A stretch of 28,452 nt of DNA from contig CALIBA010000141.1 of NCBI GenBank assembly GCA_938045435.1, positions 1 through 28,452 of the forward strand. Reading direction: 5' to 3'. Under the pieces are notes generated by a model. The model worked only from the letters and a program-made list of their open reading frames with translations. It was not told the origin of the DNA and ran no database searches. How positions within the stretch are numbered: the first letter of the stretch is position 1; each line of letters starts with the position of its first letter. Below, in pieces: positions 8,003 through 15,973 of this stretch. This DNA is from an uncultured Selenomonas sp. GTDB taxonomy: Bacteria > Bacillota > Negativicutes > Selenomonadales > Selenomonadaceae. A program made the translations under genes and the position numbers.

Positions 8003-8503
8003 ATGGATAAGTATTTGCTCGCGGTGCTCGTTGATAACAAGCCAGGTGTTCTCACACATATCGCAGGGCTTATCAGTCGCCGTGCATTCAATATCGAGAG
8101 TATTTCCGCCGGATATACAGAGGAGAAGGAGGTCACCCGTATCAACATCGTGGTTTCTGTCGCCTCCGAGAATGAGCTGCGACAGGTCGTTACGCAGCTC
8201 TCAAAGCTGATTGATGTGGTAAAAATTGTCAACCTTACGCAGTTTGAATCCATCACACGTGAGCTCGTTCTCATCAAGGTACGCGCGACCAAGGAAACAC
8301 GGGCACAAATCATTGATGTGGTGAATATCTTTCGTGCACGTATCGTGGATGTCGGCGCAGAGAATGTCGTCGTTGAACTGACGGGCGATGCAAAGAAGAT
8401 AGATGCACTCTCAGAGCTGCTCTCTGACTATGGGATTATTGAGATTGCACGGACGGGGGCGATTGCCCTCTCGCGTGGGCCAGTGCCGGTCAAGCAGATG
8501 TGA
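8003..8503 (+). CDS. ilvN: Acetolactate synthase, regulatory small subunit
   Basis: This partner of IlvB raises its activity and gives feedback inhibition by valine. The 166-residue product has an N-terminal ACT domain (about residues 3-75, LLAVLVDNKPGVLTHIAGL and FNIESISAG). A C-terminal ALS small-subunit domain follows (about 83-157). ATG 8003 is preceded by GGAGGA seven bases upstream and follows the ilvB stop by a single base, so the two are translationally coupled. A longer in-frame reading starting inside ilvB is a shadow. No ilvC, ilvD or leu gene follows; the next unit is groESL. No clear terminator hairpin separates them. Confidence 0.95.
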   Translation: MDKYLLAVLVDNKPGVLTHIAGLISRRAFNIESISAGYTEEKEVTRINIVVSVASENELRQVVTQLSKLIDVVKIVNLTQFESITRELVLIKVRATKETRAQIIDVVNIFRARIVDVGAENVVVELTGDAKKIDALSELLSDYGIIEIARTGAIALSRGPVPVKQM

Positions 8504-8555
8504 TGGCGGTGTATTTCAAATTAAAACTGTTTTTTTGACTTTTTATAAAAACCTA

Positions 8556-8584
8556 TTGACTTTTTGACTTAAATAGATTACTAT
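8556..8584 (+). promoter_or_regulatory. groESL promoter
   Basis: TTGACT (8556-8561), 17 bases, then TACTAT (8579-8584). TTGACT also occurs at 8535-8540 and 8564-8569, giving three copies in 35 bases. Only the middle copy has ideal spacing. Start point predicted near 8591, just before the CIRCE element. Confidence 0.7.
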
Positions 8585-8596
8585 AGACACCGTAAG

Positions 8597-8623
8597 TTAG
8601 CACTCAGACTTTGAGAGTGCTAA
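8597..8623 (+). promoter_or_regulatory. CIRCE operator (HrcA binding site)
   Basis: TTAGCACTC, nine bases, GAGTGCTAA: a perfect match to the CIRCE consensus. It lies at the predicted start of transcription of groESL. In bacteria with HrcA this site represses groESL until heat stress inactivates HrcA; hrcA itself is not in the window. Confidence 0.97.
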
Positions 8624-8662
8624 CAGGACAGAGATAGAAATGAAAACTAGGAGGCAGATACT

Positions 8663-8944
8663 ATGATTAAGCCATTGGGCGAACGTGTTGTCATTGAGGT
8701 TGCGGAGAGCGATGTCACAACGGCGAGCGGCATTGTGCTCCCCGATACGGCAAAGGAGAAGCCGCAGAAGGGCAAGGTCGTAGCTGTTGGAACGGGCAAG
8801 TTGCTCGATAATGGACAGCGCGCCGAGATGGAAGTTAAAGTTGGCGACGGGGTCGTATTCTCGAAGTATTCCGGAACGGAAGTCAAGGTAGACGAGAAGG
8901 ATTATCTCGTTGTCCGCGAGAGCGATATACTGGCGATTCTCTAA
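8663..8944 (+). CDS. groES: GroES co-chaperonin
   Basis: This is the heptameric lid of the GroEL folding chamber in the cytoplasm. The 93-residue product opens with IKPLGERVVIEV and carries the mobile-loop region (TASGIVLPDTAKEKPQKG, about residues 20-37). GTEVKVDEKDYLVVRESDILAIL closes the protein, all standard for the family. The site AGGAGG precedes the ATG. It is the first gene of a two-gene operon with groEL 34 bases downstream, under heat-shock control through the CIRCE element. Confidence 0.98.
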   Translation: MIKPLGERVVIEVAESDVTTASGIVLPDTAKEKPQKGKVVAVGTGKLLDNGQRAEMEVKVGDGVVFSKYSGTEVKVDEKDYLVVRESDILAIL

Positions 8945-8978
8945 TAGATAAAAACAAGTAATTTGGGAGGCAATCTAT

Positions 8979-10607
8979 ATGGCAAAGCAGATTCTGTTTG
9001 ACGAAGAGGCACGCCGCGCACTTGGCCGCGGTGTGGATGCGCTCGCAAACGCGGTGAAAGTTACACTCGGGCCCAAAGGCCGTAACGTTGTTCTCGATAA
9101 GAAGTACGGCGCTCCGACCATCACAAATGACGGCGTGACGATTGCGCGCGATATTGAGCTTGAGGATCCATTTGAAAACATGGGCGCACAGCTCGTCAAG
9201 GAAGTTGCGACCAAGACGAACGACATTGCGGGCGACGGAACGACAACGGCGACACTCCTTGCACAGGCGATGATCCAAGAGGGAATGCGCAATGTTGTTG
9301 CGGGCGCGAACCCCATGATCGTTAAGAAGGGCATCGAGCTTGCGGTCAAGACGCTCGTCGAGGAAATCAAGAGCAAGGCGCAGAAGGTCGAGACCAAGGC
9401 AAAAATCGCACAGGTCGCAGCAATCTCCTCCGGCGACAGCGAGGTCGGTGACCTCATTGCTGAGGCAATGGAGAAGGTGGGCAAGGACGGCGTTATTACG
9501 GTCGAGGAGTCTAAGTCCATGGACACGAACCTCTCGGTTGTCGAGGGGATGCAGTTCGATCGCGGTTATATCTCTCCTTACATGGTGACGGACACGGAGA
9601 AGATGGAAGCCGTTATGGATGATCCGTATGTGCTTATCACGGATCGCAAGATCTCGGCAGTTGCCGACATCCTGCCTGTCTTAGAGCAGGTCGTAAAGCA
9701 GGGCAAGCAGATCGTCATCATCTCGGAGGATCTTGATGGTGAGGCGCTTGCGACGATCGTTGTCAATAAGCTCCGCGGCACGTTCAAGGCACTCGCTGTG
9801 AAGGCACCGGGCTTTGGCGACCGCCGCAAGGCAATGCTTGAGGACATTGCAATCCTTACAGGCGGTACGGTCATCAGTGAGGAACTTGGACGCAAACTCG
9901 ACAGCGTGACGCTGGAGGATCTTGGACGTGCACGTCAGGTACGTTCCTCAAAGGAGGAGACGACCATCGTGGACGGTGCAGGGGACAAGAAGCAGATCTC
10001 CGCACGTGTTGAGCAGCTTAAAAAGCAGATTGCAGAGACGACTTCCGACTTTGACCGTGAGAAGCTCCAGGAGCGTCTTGCAAAGCTCGCGGGCGGCGTA
10101 GCAGTCGTTGAGATTGGCGCTGCGACGGAAGTCGAGATGAAGGATAAGAAGTACCGCGTCGAGGATGCACTGAATGCGACACGCGCAGCCGTTGAGGAAG
10201 GCATCGTTGCCGGCGGCGGCACGACGTACATCGACATCCTGCCGGCACTCGACAAGATCAAGGCAGATGGCGATGTGAAGGTAGGTATTGACATCGTAAA
10301 GCGTGCCATTGAGGCACCTGTCCGCCAGATTGCGGAGAACGCAGGCCTTGAAGGTTCTGTAGTCGTTGATACCGTGAAGAAGGCAGGCGATGGCATCGGC
10401 TTTAACGCCCTCGAGAACACCTACATTGATATGATTGGTGCAGGCATCGTGGATCCTGCGAAGGTCACGCGCTCTGCCCTGCAGAATGCGGCATCCATCG
10501 CGGCAATGGTCTTGACGACGGAGACACTCGTCACGGATAAGCCGGAGCCGGAGGCTCCGATGCCGGCGGGTGCGCCGGGCATGGGCGGTATGGGCGGCAT
10601 GATGTAA
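8979..10607 (+). CDS. groEL: GroEL chaperonin
   Basis: This ATP-driven double-ring chaperonin folds proteins within its cavity together with GroES. The 542-residue product is full length. VTLGPKGRNVVLDK and the ATPase motif AGDGTTTATLLAQA lie in the N-terminal equatorial domain. AVKAPGFGDRRKAMLEDIA marks the apical domain. GIVAGGGTTY precedes the C-terminal equatorial domain, and the flexible tail is Gly-Met rich (GMGGMGGMM). The site GGGAGGC precedes the ATG. A strong terminator follows 37 bases after the stop. Only one groEL copy is visible here. Confidence 0.98.
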   Translation: MAKQILFDEEARRALGRGVDALANAVKVTLGPKGRNVVLDKKYGAPTITNDGVTIARDIELEDPFENMGAQLVKEVATKTNDIAGDGTTTATLLAQAMIQEGMRNVVAGANPMIVKKGIELAVKTLVEEIKSKAQKVETKAKIAQVAAISSGDSEVGDLIAEAMEKVGKDGVITVEESKSMDTNLSVVEGMQFDRGYISPYMVTDTEKMEAVMDDPYVLITDRKISAVADILPVLEQVVKQGKQIVIISEDLDGEALATIVVNKLRGTFKALAVKAPGFGDRRKAMLEDIAILTGGTVISEELGRKLDSVTLEDLGRARQVRSSKEETTIVDGAGDKKQISARVEQLKKQIAETTSDFDREKLQERLAKLAGGVAVVEIGAATEVEMKDKKYRVEDALNATRAAVEEGIVAGGGTTYIDILPALDKIKADGDVKVGIDIVKRAIEAPVRQIAENAGLEGSVVVDTVKKAGDGIGFNALENTYIDMIGAGIVDPAKVTRSALQNAASIAAMVLTTETLVTDKPEPEAPMPAGAPGMGGMGGMM

Positions 10608-10644
10608 GTGCGTCTTTGCTGCGGTCATATATTCAAATGAAGAA

Positions 10645-10682
10645 AAGCATGTTTCCCATTGTGGGAGACATGCTTCTTTTTT
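10645..10682 (+). terminator. groESL terminator
   Basis: A 14-pair stem (AAGCATGT plus TTCCCA against TGGGAG plus ACATGCTT, one G-U pair) with a three-base loop is followed by CTTTTTT. Confidence 0.9.
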
Positions 10683-10717
10683 ATTATGATATTTACGCAA
10701 ATTCAGTATGCGTGATA

Positions 10718-10746
10718 TTGTAAAAATAGAATGACAATGATATACT
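10718..10746 (+). promoter_or_regulatory. Promoter of the SAF-domain oxidoreductase gene
   Basis: TTGTAA (10718-10723), 17 bases, TATACT (10741-10746). Predicted start near 10753, about 50 bases before the ATG. Confidence 0.55.
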
Positions 10747-10771
10747 TATTCCGAATTGTAAATGAAGCAGC

Positions 10772-10787
10772 CTCACCGATGGGTGAG
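10772..10787 (+). promoter_or_regulatory. Small hairpin directly before the ribosome site
   Basis: CTCACC (10772-10777) pairs with GGTGAG (10782-10787) around GATG. The stem ends three bases before AAGGAG (10791-10796) of the next gene, so it lies in the short leader. It may affect translation or transcript stability; it matches no riboswitch that I recognise. Confidence 0.4.
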
Positions 10788-10803
10788 CGAAAGGAGTTTC
10801 GTC

Positions 10804-12126
10804 ATGCTGAATATGGACAAAAAACTCGCAAAGCGTGAGGAAGAAGGCAAAATCATCCGTGCAGGTATTGTCGGCGCAGGGCAGATGGGGCGTGGCATGG
10901 TCACGCAAATGGCACTGATGAAGGGGATTATGCCGGCCATCGTTTCAGATATTAAGTTCGACAACGTCATCAATGCGTTCCACTATGCCGGCATCAGTGA
11001 TGAGGAGATCGCTGTGGCAAAGACGCTCGAAGAGGCGAACCGATACATGGAGCAGGGTAAATTCGTGGCGACCGAGAATTCAGACTTCATCGCACAGGCA
11101 AATCTCGTTGATGTTGCGATCGACGTGACGGGGGTACCTGAGGTTGGTGTCAAGATCGCAATCGACTCTATGAATAACAAGAAGCATGTTGTTATGATGG
11201 ATGTCGAGACAGATGTTGTCATCGGCAGCTATCTCAAAAAGCTGGGCGACAAGAACGGCGTTGTCTATACTGGCTCTGCGGGTGATGAACCGGGCGCTGT
11301 GATGGAACTTTACTCCTTTGCGCGCGCGATGGGGATGGATGTCAAGGTCATGGGCAAGGGCAAGAACAACAAACTCGACTATGACTGTAACCCCGACACC
11401 GTACTTGAGGAAGCGACACGCCGTAAGATGAGCCCACGCATGCTCACATCCTTTAAAGATGGCACGAAAACCATGGTCGAGATGACAGCCATGTCGAATG
11501 CGACGGGACTTATCCCCGATGTGATCGGTGGGCATGGTCCTTCCGCTTCGCCAAAGGATCGTTGTGCTGAGCTCAATGAAATTTTTAAGCTCAAAAAAGA
11601 TGGCGGCATTCTCAGCAAGCATGGTGTTGTCGAGTATGTCAACGGCATTGCACCTGGTGTCTTTGTCACAGTCACCACACAGAATGAGGAGATCGCCTAC
11701 CAGATGGGGTATCACAGTATGGGGCCAGGCCCCCTATGGACACTCTATCGCCCCTATCACCTCTGTAATCTTGAGACGCCGCTTACCGTTGCGAAAATTG
11801 TCATTGACGGCGAGCCGACCATCATCCCCTTGGATGGCCCCGTCAGTGAATGCATTGCCGTCGCCAAGCGTGACTTAAAGGCGGGTGAAACCATCGACGG
11901 TATTGGTGGTTACACCACCTACGGCTCCATCGCAACGGCGCAGGAAACCTATGAGAAGGGCTATGTTGTCTATGCGCTCGTCAATAAGAATACACGTATG
12001 AAGTGTGATGTCAAGAAAGGCACCCTCCTCACCCTTGACATGGTCGATCTCGATACCTCCACCCAGCTCTATCAGGTACGCAAAGAGCAGGATAAGATGT
12101 ATCACAATGGGTATGCGTTGAAGTAA
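10804..12126 (+). CDS. Homoserine-dehydrogenase-like NAD(P)-dependent oxidoreductase with C-terminal SAF domain
   Basis: The 440-residue product starts with a Rossmann fold (AGIVGAGQMGRG, residues 20-31) of the homoserine dehydrogenase NAD-binding type. A middle catalytic-like region follows, with GSAGDEPGAVMELYSFARAMG and GKGKNNKLDYDCNP. A SAF domain closes it (from about residue 345: GPVSECIAVAKRDLKAGETI), as found in sugar-acid enzymes and flagellar FlgA-like proteins. Such proteins are often mislabelled as homoserine dehydrogenase or FlgA. Relatives sit in sugar or polyol breakdown clusters, but here the gene stands alone, so the substrate is unknown. ATG 10804 has AAGGAG seven bases upstream; an upstream in-frame start at 10762 lacks a site. 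It has its own promoter, leader hairpin and terminator. Confidence 0.75.
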   Translation: MLNMDKKLAKREEEGKIIRAGIVGAGQMGRGMVTQMALMKGIMPAIVSDIKFDNVINAFHYAGISDEEIAVAKTLEEANRYMEQGKFVATENSDFIAQANLVDVAIDVTGVPEVGVKIAIDSMNNKKHVVMMDVETDVVIGSYLKKLGDKNGVVYTGSAGDEPGAVMELYSFARAMGMDVKVMGKGKNNKLDYDCNPDTVLEEATRRKMSPRMLTSFKDGTKTMVEMTAMSNATGLIPDVIGGHGPSASPKDRCAELNEIFKLKKDGGILSKHGVVEYVNGIAPGVFVTVTTQNEEIAYQMGYHSMGPGPLWTLYRPYHLCNLETPLTVAKIVIDGEPTIIPLDGPVSECIAVAKRDLKAGETIDGIGGYTTYGSIATAQETYEKGYVVYALVNKNTRMKCDVKKGTLLTLDMVDLDTSTQLYQVRKEQDKMYHNGYALK

Positions 12127-12143
12127 GGATAGGACTCAAGTTC

Positions 12144-12187
12144 AAAGCTGTCATAAAGGAAATTATTGCTTTATGACAGCTTTTTTA
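12144..12187 (+). terminator. Terminator of the SAF-domain oxidoreductase gene
   Basis: A perfect 15-pair stem (arms 12144-12158 and 12169-12183) with a ten-base loop is followed by more T residues. Confidence 0.92.
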
Positions 12188-12218
12188 TTTTATGGAAAGA
12201 AAAAATCATATAAAATTA

Positions 12219-12248
12219 TTGACAGTATATATATATAATTACTATAGG
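12219..12248 (+). promoter_or_regulatory. Promoter of the small secreted-protein gene
   Basis: A perfect TTGACA (12219-12224), a 17-18 base TA-rich spacer, and CTATAG/TATAGG (12242-12248). Start predicted near 12255, some 37 bases before the ATG. Confidence 0.6.
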
Positions 12249-12291
12249 ATTTTTGTTTTGGTTTATAAGTGAAAATAGGAGTAAAAGAATT

Positions 12292-12481
12292 ATGAAGAAG
12301 ATACTTTTTATCTTCGCGCTGAGTATTTTTATGGTACAGGGATTTTGCAGTGCAGAAATCTCCCGTGAATACGGCGTATCACATAAAATTCTATGGTGTT
12401 CAGAATTGGGACTTTGGTACATTCTATTCTACTGTGGTTAGAGATGATTTCTATGCGCATGTGGATGGTGGGCAAAAATAA
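12292..12481 (+). pseudogene. Small secreted protein, apparently frameshifted
   Basis: ATG 12292 with AGGAG upstream opens with a clear signal peptide (MKKILFIFALSIFMVQGFCSA). The same frame then runs into unlikely residues and stops at 12439-12441. One base further on (+1), the next frame reads on to a TAA at 12479-12481 and looks like a real secreted domain: KSPVNTAYHIKFYGVQNWDF, then GTFYSTVVRDDFYAHVDGGQ, then K. Joining the two by dropping one base near 12354 gives a protein of about 62 residues. Promoter, ribosome site and terminator are all intact, so the break may be recent, a sequencing error, or a programmed shift. I see no obvious slippery site. I do not recognise the family; the tail is rich in aromatic residues. 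AT content is higher than in the neighbours. Confidence 0.5.
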
Positions 12482-12498
12482 GAATATAGACACGATTA

Positions 12499-12533
12499 CA
12501 AAAAGCTGCGACATATTTTGCCGCAGCTTTTTG
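12499..12533. terminator. Bidirectional terminator between convergent genes
   Basis: CAAAAAGCTGCG (12499-12510) pairs perfectly with CGCAGCTTTTTG (12522-12533). T tracts occur on both strands. It ends the small secreted-protein unit from the left and the minus-strand lgt/nicotinamidase unit from the right. Confidence 0.9.
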
Positions 12534-12607
12534 TATGAGAAGACGATTTATACATTATGCAATCATAAAAAAGAGATGCCGTACAATCTTGCATAGCAGC
12601 ATCCAGC

Positions 12608-13123
12608 TCAGTACACTTCTACCTGACACATCTTCATTGCCTTCAGCGCGTTCATATGGCTCTCGGGCATGACACCTGCACAGCAGGAAGCATCGACGGC
12701 GATTCTTTTCTCTGGATAGAATGCCTTTAGGAGGAGTGTGTTAGAGATGACACAGATGTCGGTGCATAGACCAACAAGTTCTATTTCGTTATAATTTGCG
12801 AGGGCGGCAGGGAGTTTGGTCGAACCGAATGAGGGCTTCTCGATGACGGCTGCCGCCTCCCGCACAAAGGGCTGCAATGTGTCCGCGATCTGCCACCCAG
12901 CTGTATTGCGGATGCAGTGCTCTACTGGGAGGTTCCGCCCCTCCTGCGTCGTGAGATAATCTGCTTCGTGTGTATCCATCGTAAAGATGAGTGCTGTTCC
13001 CTCTGCACGTGCAGCCGCGAGCTTTTCTACCATGCGCGGCAACATCTCCTGTGCCTCCTTTGTTCCGAGTGCCCCGTCAATAAAGTCGTTCTGCATGTCT
13101 ACCACAACGATTGCTTTGTGCAT
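12608..13123 (-). CDS. pncA: Nicotinamidase / isochorismatase-family cysteine hydrolase
   Basis: The probable reaction is nicotinamide to nicotinate plus ammonia, for NAD salvage in the cytoplasm. The 171-residue product has the catalytic triad of the family: Asp9 in VVDMQNDF, Lys96 in EKPSFGS and Cys124 in LCTDICV. It also has metal-binding candidates Asp50, His52, Glu61 and His69 in the MDTHEADYLTTQEG...VEHC region, the arrangement I know from Gram-positive nicotinamidases. AGGAGG lies seven bases before the ATG. It is the last gene of the minus-strand run, 30 bases after lgt, and is followed by the bidirectional terminator. Other amidohydrolases of the isochorismatase fold cannot be ruled out. 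Confidence 0.8.
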   Translation of the reverse strand: MHKAIVVVDMQNDFIDGALGTKEAQEMLPRMVEKLAAARAEGTALIFTMDTHEADYLTTQEGRNLPVEHCIRNTAGWQIADTLQPFVREAAAVIEKPSFGSTKLPAALANYNEIELVGLCTDICVISNTLLLKAFYPEKRIAVDASCCAGVMPESHMNALKAMKMCQVEVY

Positions 13124-13153
13124 GGCGCATCCTCCTAAATTTATGTTAGGATT

Positions 13154-13987
13154 TTATTTTCGGCGTTTATGTTTTTTGTGTTGACCGAGGGCCGCATCAG
13201 CGGCAGGCTGTGGGGCAGGATCTTTTCGCAGACCGAGCCAAAGGAATATGGTGAGTGCGGCAATACCGAAGGCGAGACTTGTCATCTGCGCACTGGTAAA
13301 GAGATTAAGGTATTTCTCTGTGTAATCGCCGCGCAGATACTCAAGGGCAAAGCGCACGAGACTGTAGAGCATGACATAGAGGGCGAAGCACTGCCCACGC
13401 GCATGTCCGCGGGCGCGAAAGATCAGCAGGAGGGCGAAGATAACGATGTCAAGCTGCCCCTCCCAGACCTCTGCCGGCCAGAGCGGCTGCGCACCGTAGG
13501 TATGGTGCGCAAGTGTGGTTTCAGGGTAGAGAATGCCAAAGCTGCTGCCTGTCGGTGCACCGAATGCATCTCCATTGAGGAGATTGGCACAGCGCCCCAG
13601 TGCCTGCCCAAGGATGAGGGCGGGAGCAACAATATCGAGGAAATGTACGGTATCGAGTTTTTTTCGTTCACTGTAACAGATGCCGACGAGCACACCGAGG
13701 AATATGCCGCCCTGAATCGCCATGCCGCCCTGCCAGACATTCAGCAGTTCGGTCAGATGGTGCTGGTAGTAGTCCCAGTCAAAGAAAAACACATCCCATA
13801 GACGTGCCCCGAGAAGGCCTGCGATGCCGCAGTAGATGCCAATATCGGGGATATACTTTTCGTAGCCGCGGCCGTCTGCTTTTGCAAGGAAATAGGCGAC
13901 GCCCGCCGCGAGCAGGATGGAGAGGGAGATGACAACCCCATAGGCGCGGATGGGAAAGTCGCCGACGTAGAAGAGATATTGATGCAA
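13154..13987 (-). CDS. lgt: Lgt, prolipoprotein diacylglyceryl transferase
   Basis: This polytopic inner-membrane enzyme moves diacylglycerol from phosphatidylglycerol to the lipobox Cys of prolipoproteins, the first step of lipoprotein maturation. It shows the N-terminus HQYLFYVGDFPIRAYG, the GGMAIQGG region, the Lgt signature GRCANLLNGDAFG and the C-terminal VRFALEYLRGD with conserved Arg. A basic tail (HKKHKRRK) ends it. I chose TTG 13987, which has GAGAGGCAGG upstream and starts exactly where family members begin (277 residues). An ATG at 14065 would add 26 non-hydrophobic residues and lie six bases from the preceding stop, with GGAG nine bases before it, so it is a real alternative. Confidence 0.93.
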   Translation of the reverse strand: MHQYLFYVGDFPIRAYGVVISLSILLAAGVAYFLAKADGRGYEKYIPDIGIYCGIAGLLGARLWDVFFFDWDYYQHHLTELLNVWQGGMAIQGGIFLGVLVGICYSERKKLDTVHFLDIVAPALILGQALGRCANLLNGDAFGAPTGSSFGILYPETTLAHHTYGAQPLWPAEVWEGQLDIVIFALLLIFRARGHARGQCFALYVMLYSLVRFALEYLRGDYTEKYLNLFTSAQMTSLAFGIAALTIFLWLGLRKDPAPQPAADAALGQHKKHKRRK

Positions 13988-14071
13988 GGAAGCCTGCCTC
14001 TCTAGGAAACACGGATAAAATGAAGCATGCCAGATTCGTGCAGAAAATGTGTGCCAAGATGGCATGGCTGT

Positions 14072-14623
14072 TTACTCCGCTGCAAAGAGCGGAAGGGATT
14101 CGAGAAAGATGATGTCTGTCCGTTTGGCAGCATCGCCCTCGGCGAGCACTGCTGCCTGTCCAATGACCTGCCCACCTGCTTTCGCGGCGAGGGCGGAGAG
14201 TGCGGTCATGGAACCGCCCGTGCTGATGACATCGTCGAGGAGGAGTACCTTGCGTTCAGCAATGCGCGCGATGTCGGTATTCATGAGATAGAGTTTCTGT
14301 TTGCCCATTGTCGTAATGGATTCGTCCTCGACCCAGATGGGATCTTCCATATACGCTTTGACGGATTTACGCGCTGTGACGTAGTATGGCATGTCGAGTT
14401 GGCGTGCTAGTTCTGCTGCGAGTGGGATGCCTTTGGTCTCGGCGGTCATGATGATCTCGGTACCTGTAGGAATCTTTTTCGCAAGTGCGCGTGCGCAGTT
14501 TGTGCAGAGTTCAACATCGCCGAGCATGACGAATCCTGCAATTGCAAGATGCTCATTGAGGTTGAGGATGGAAAGAGTACGCGTGCAGCCTGCGACCGTG
14601 AGTTCATAAAATCGTTTTGCCAT
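14072..14623 (-). CDS. Purine-type phosphoribosyltransferase, substrate unknown
   Basis: The 183-residue product carries a type I phosphoribosyltransferase fold with the PRPP loop VLLLDDVISTGGSM (about residues 126-139). A purine-type hood follows. ETKGIPLAAELARQL (62-76) and YVTARKS are like adenine or xanthine phosphoribosyltransferases, so salvage of a purine base is likely. It could also be a PurR-type regulator, but no DNA-binding domain is present. AAAGAGG precedes the ATG. It lies 15 bases after the aminotransferase gene in the same direction. Which base it uses cannot be read from the sequence. Confidence 0.75.
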   Translation of the reverse strand: MAKRFYELTVAGCTRTLSILNLNEHLAIAGFVMLGDVELCTNCARALAKKIPTGTEIIMTAETKGIPLAAELARQLDMPYYVTARKSVKAYMEDPIWVEDESITTMGKQKLYLMNTDIARIAERKVLLLDDVISTGGSMTALSALAAKAGGQVIGQAAVLAEGDAAKRTDIIFLESLPLFAAE

Positions 14624-14638
14624 GTTATACCTCTTTAC

Positions 14639-15952
14639 CTAGAAGCCTTTCTCGGTTAGAACCAGTTCCAAAGCATTCAGCACATCGTTTATGTCACTCT
14701 CTGTGATGATAAGCGGCGGCTGAAATGCCATAACATTACGGCCAATACCATTCTTACCGACAATATAGCCGCGGTCTTTCAGTGCCTCAAGTACGGCATC
14801 GAGTTCTGCTGCGGCGGGCGAGGTGTCTGCGTGGATAAACTCAGCACCAACCATCAGGCCGAGCCCGCGTACATCGCCGATGATGGGATGGCATTTTTGG
14901 AGTTCTTCCAGTCCTGTACGCAGCTGTCTGCCGCGCTGCGCAGCGCGGCCGATCAGGTCATGTTCCTTTATATAGCGAAGCACGCTGAGCCCTGCTGTCG
15001 TGGAGACGGGATTGCCGCCAAGCGTTGAGGCGCCGGGTTTTGTATAGGTATCAGCAATCTCTGGTGTTGCAATGAATGCACTGATCGGGGCACCGTTGCC
15101 GAGCGCCTTTGCCATTGTCATAATGTCAGGGACTATGTCAAAATGCTCAATTGCAAACATCTTTCCTGTGCGTGCGAATCCCGTCTGCACCTCGTCCGCG
15201 ATGAAAAGTACACCGTAGTGATCGAGAATTTCCTTGACGCGTTTGAAGTAGCCCTTCGGCGGGACGATGATGCCTGCATTGCCTTGTATACTCTCGGCGA
15301 TAAAGGCGGCGGGATGTCCCGTGGTTGCAGTTTTGATGGTTTCCTCGATCTCATTTGCGCAGGCAAGACCACAGGAGGCGGGGGAGAGCTTCATCGGACA
15401 GCGGTAGCAGTAGGGACTGCGAACAAAATGAATGCCGCCGACGGGGGTAGGATCGGTGCGCCACATCGAGATGCCGGTGAGGCTCATCGTGAGTTTTGTT
15501 CGCCCATGCAGGCCCCCACGCAATGCGATGAACTCACTGCTGCCAGTTGCAAGTTGGGCAAGGAGTGCAGCGCCCTCGTTCGCCTCTGTACCAGTGGAAC
15601 AGAAGAAACTCTTTTGGAGGTTTCCCGGCGTTACGTGCGCAAGCTGCTCGGCAAGATTTACGAAATTCTCTGTGAGGTAGATGTTGCAGACGTGCTGGAG
15701 CGTGTTCAGCTGCTCTGCAACAGCGGCGTTGATCTCTGGGTTGCAGTGACCGCAGTTGATGACGGAAACGCCGGCGAAGCAGTCAAGATATTTCCTGCCG
15801 TCGCTGTCATAGAGGTACTGCATCTCGCCACGCACGATTTGCCGCGGCTGGCTGTAAAAATGACCGAGGCAGGGCATAATATATTTTGATTTTTTTTCAA
15901 GGATGGCGTTGGGGCCAATGTATGCTTTCTCGTTTGGGGAGATGGTTCCCAT
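14639..15952 (-). CDS. Class III PLP-dependent aminotransferase
   Basis: The 437-residue product belongs to the fold-type I, class III aminotransferases (ornithine, 4-aminobutyrate, alanine-glyoxylate type). GTEANEGA at 121-128 binds the cofactor phosphate. Asp253 lies in FIADEVQTGFARTG, and Lys282 in MTMAKALGNG should form the PLP Schiff base. A CYRCP...CGLAC stretch (Cys182, 185, 194, 198) is shared with one subfamily and may be structural. The substrate is not certain; beta-alanine, 4-aminobutyrate and alanine-glyoxylate are possible. No good ribosome site lies before ATG 15952, so coupling to the U32 gene, whose stop is 21 bases upstream, is plausible. Confidence 0.85.
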   Translation of the reverse strand: MGTISPNEKAYIGPNAILEKKSKYIMPCLGHFYSQPRQIVRGEMQYLYDSDGRKYLDCFAGVSVINCGHCNPEINAAVAEQLNTLQHVCNIYLTENFVNLAEQLAHVTPGNLQKSFFCSTGTEANEGAALLAQLATGSSEFIALRGGLHGRTKLTMSLTGISMWRTDPTPVGGIHFVRSPYCYRCPMKLSPASCGLACANEIEETIKTATTGHPAAFIAESIQGNAGIIVPPKGYFKRVKEILDHYGVLFIADEVQTGFARTGKMFAIEHFDIVPDIMTMAKALGNGAPISAFIATPEIADTYTKPGASTLGGNPVSTTAGLSVLRYIKEHDLIGRAAQRGRQLRTGLEELQKCHPIIGDVRGLGLMVGAEFIHADTSPAAAELDAVLEALKDRGYIVGKNGIGRNVMAFQPPLIITESDINDVLNALELVLTEKGF

Positions 15953-15973
15953 GTATAGAGTACACTTTCTGTT

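Noticed and set aside
9948..10700. 250-codon minus-strand frame over groEL
   Set aside because: Shadow of groEL that runs through the groESL terminator.
13169..13801. 210-codon open frame on the plus strand
   Set aside because: Antisense to lgt, without a plausible ribosome site or known motif.
15143..15889. 248-codon open frame on the plus strand
   Set aside because: Antisense to the aminotransferase gene, which has all its PLP motifs.
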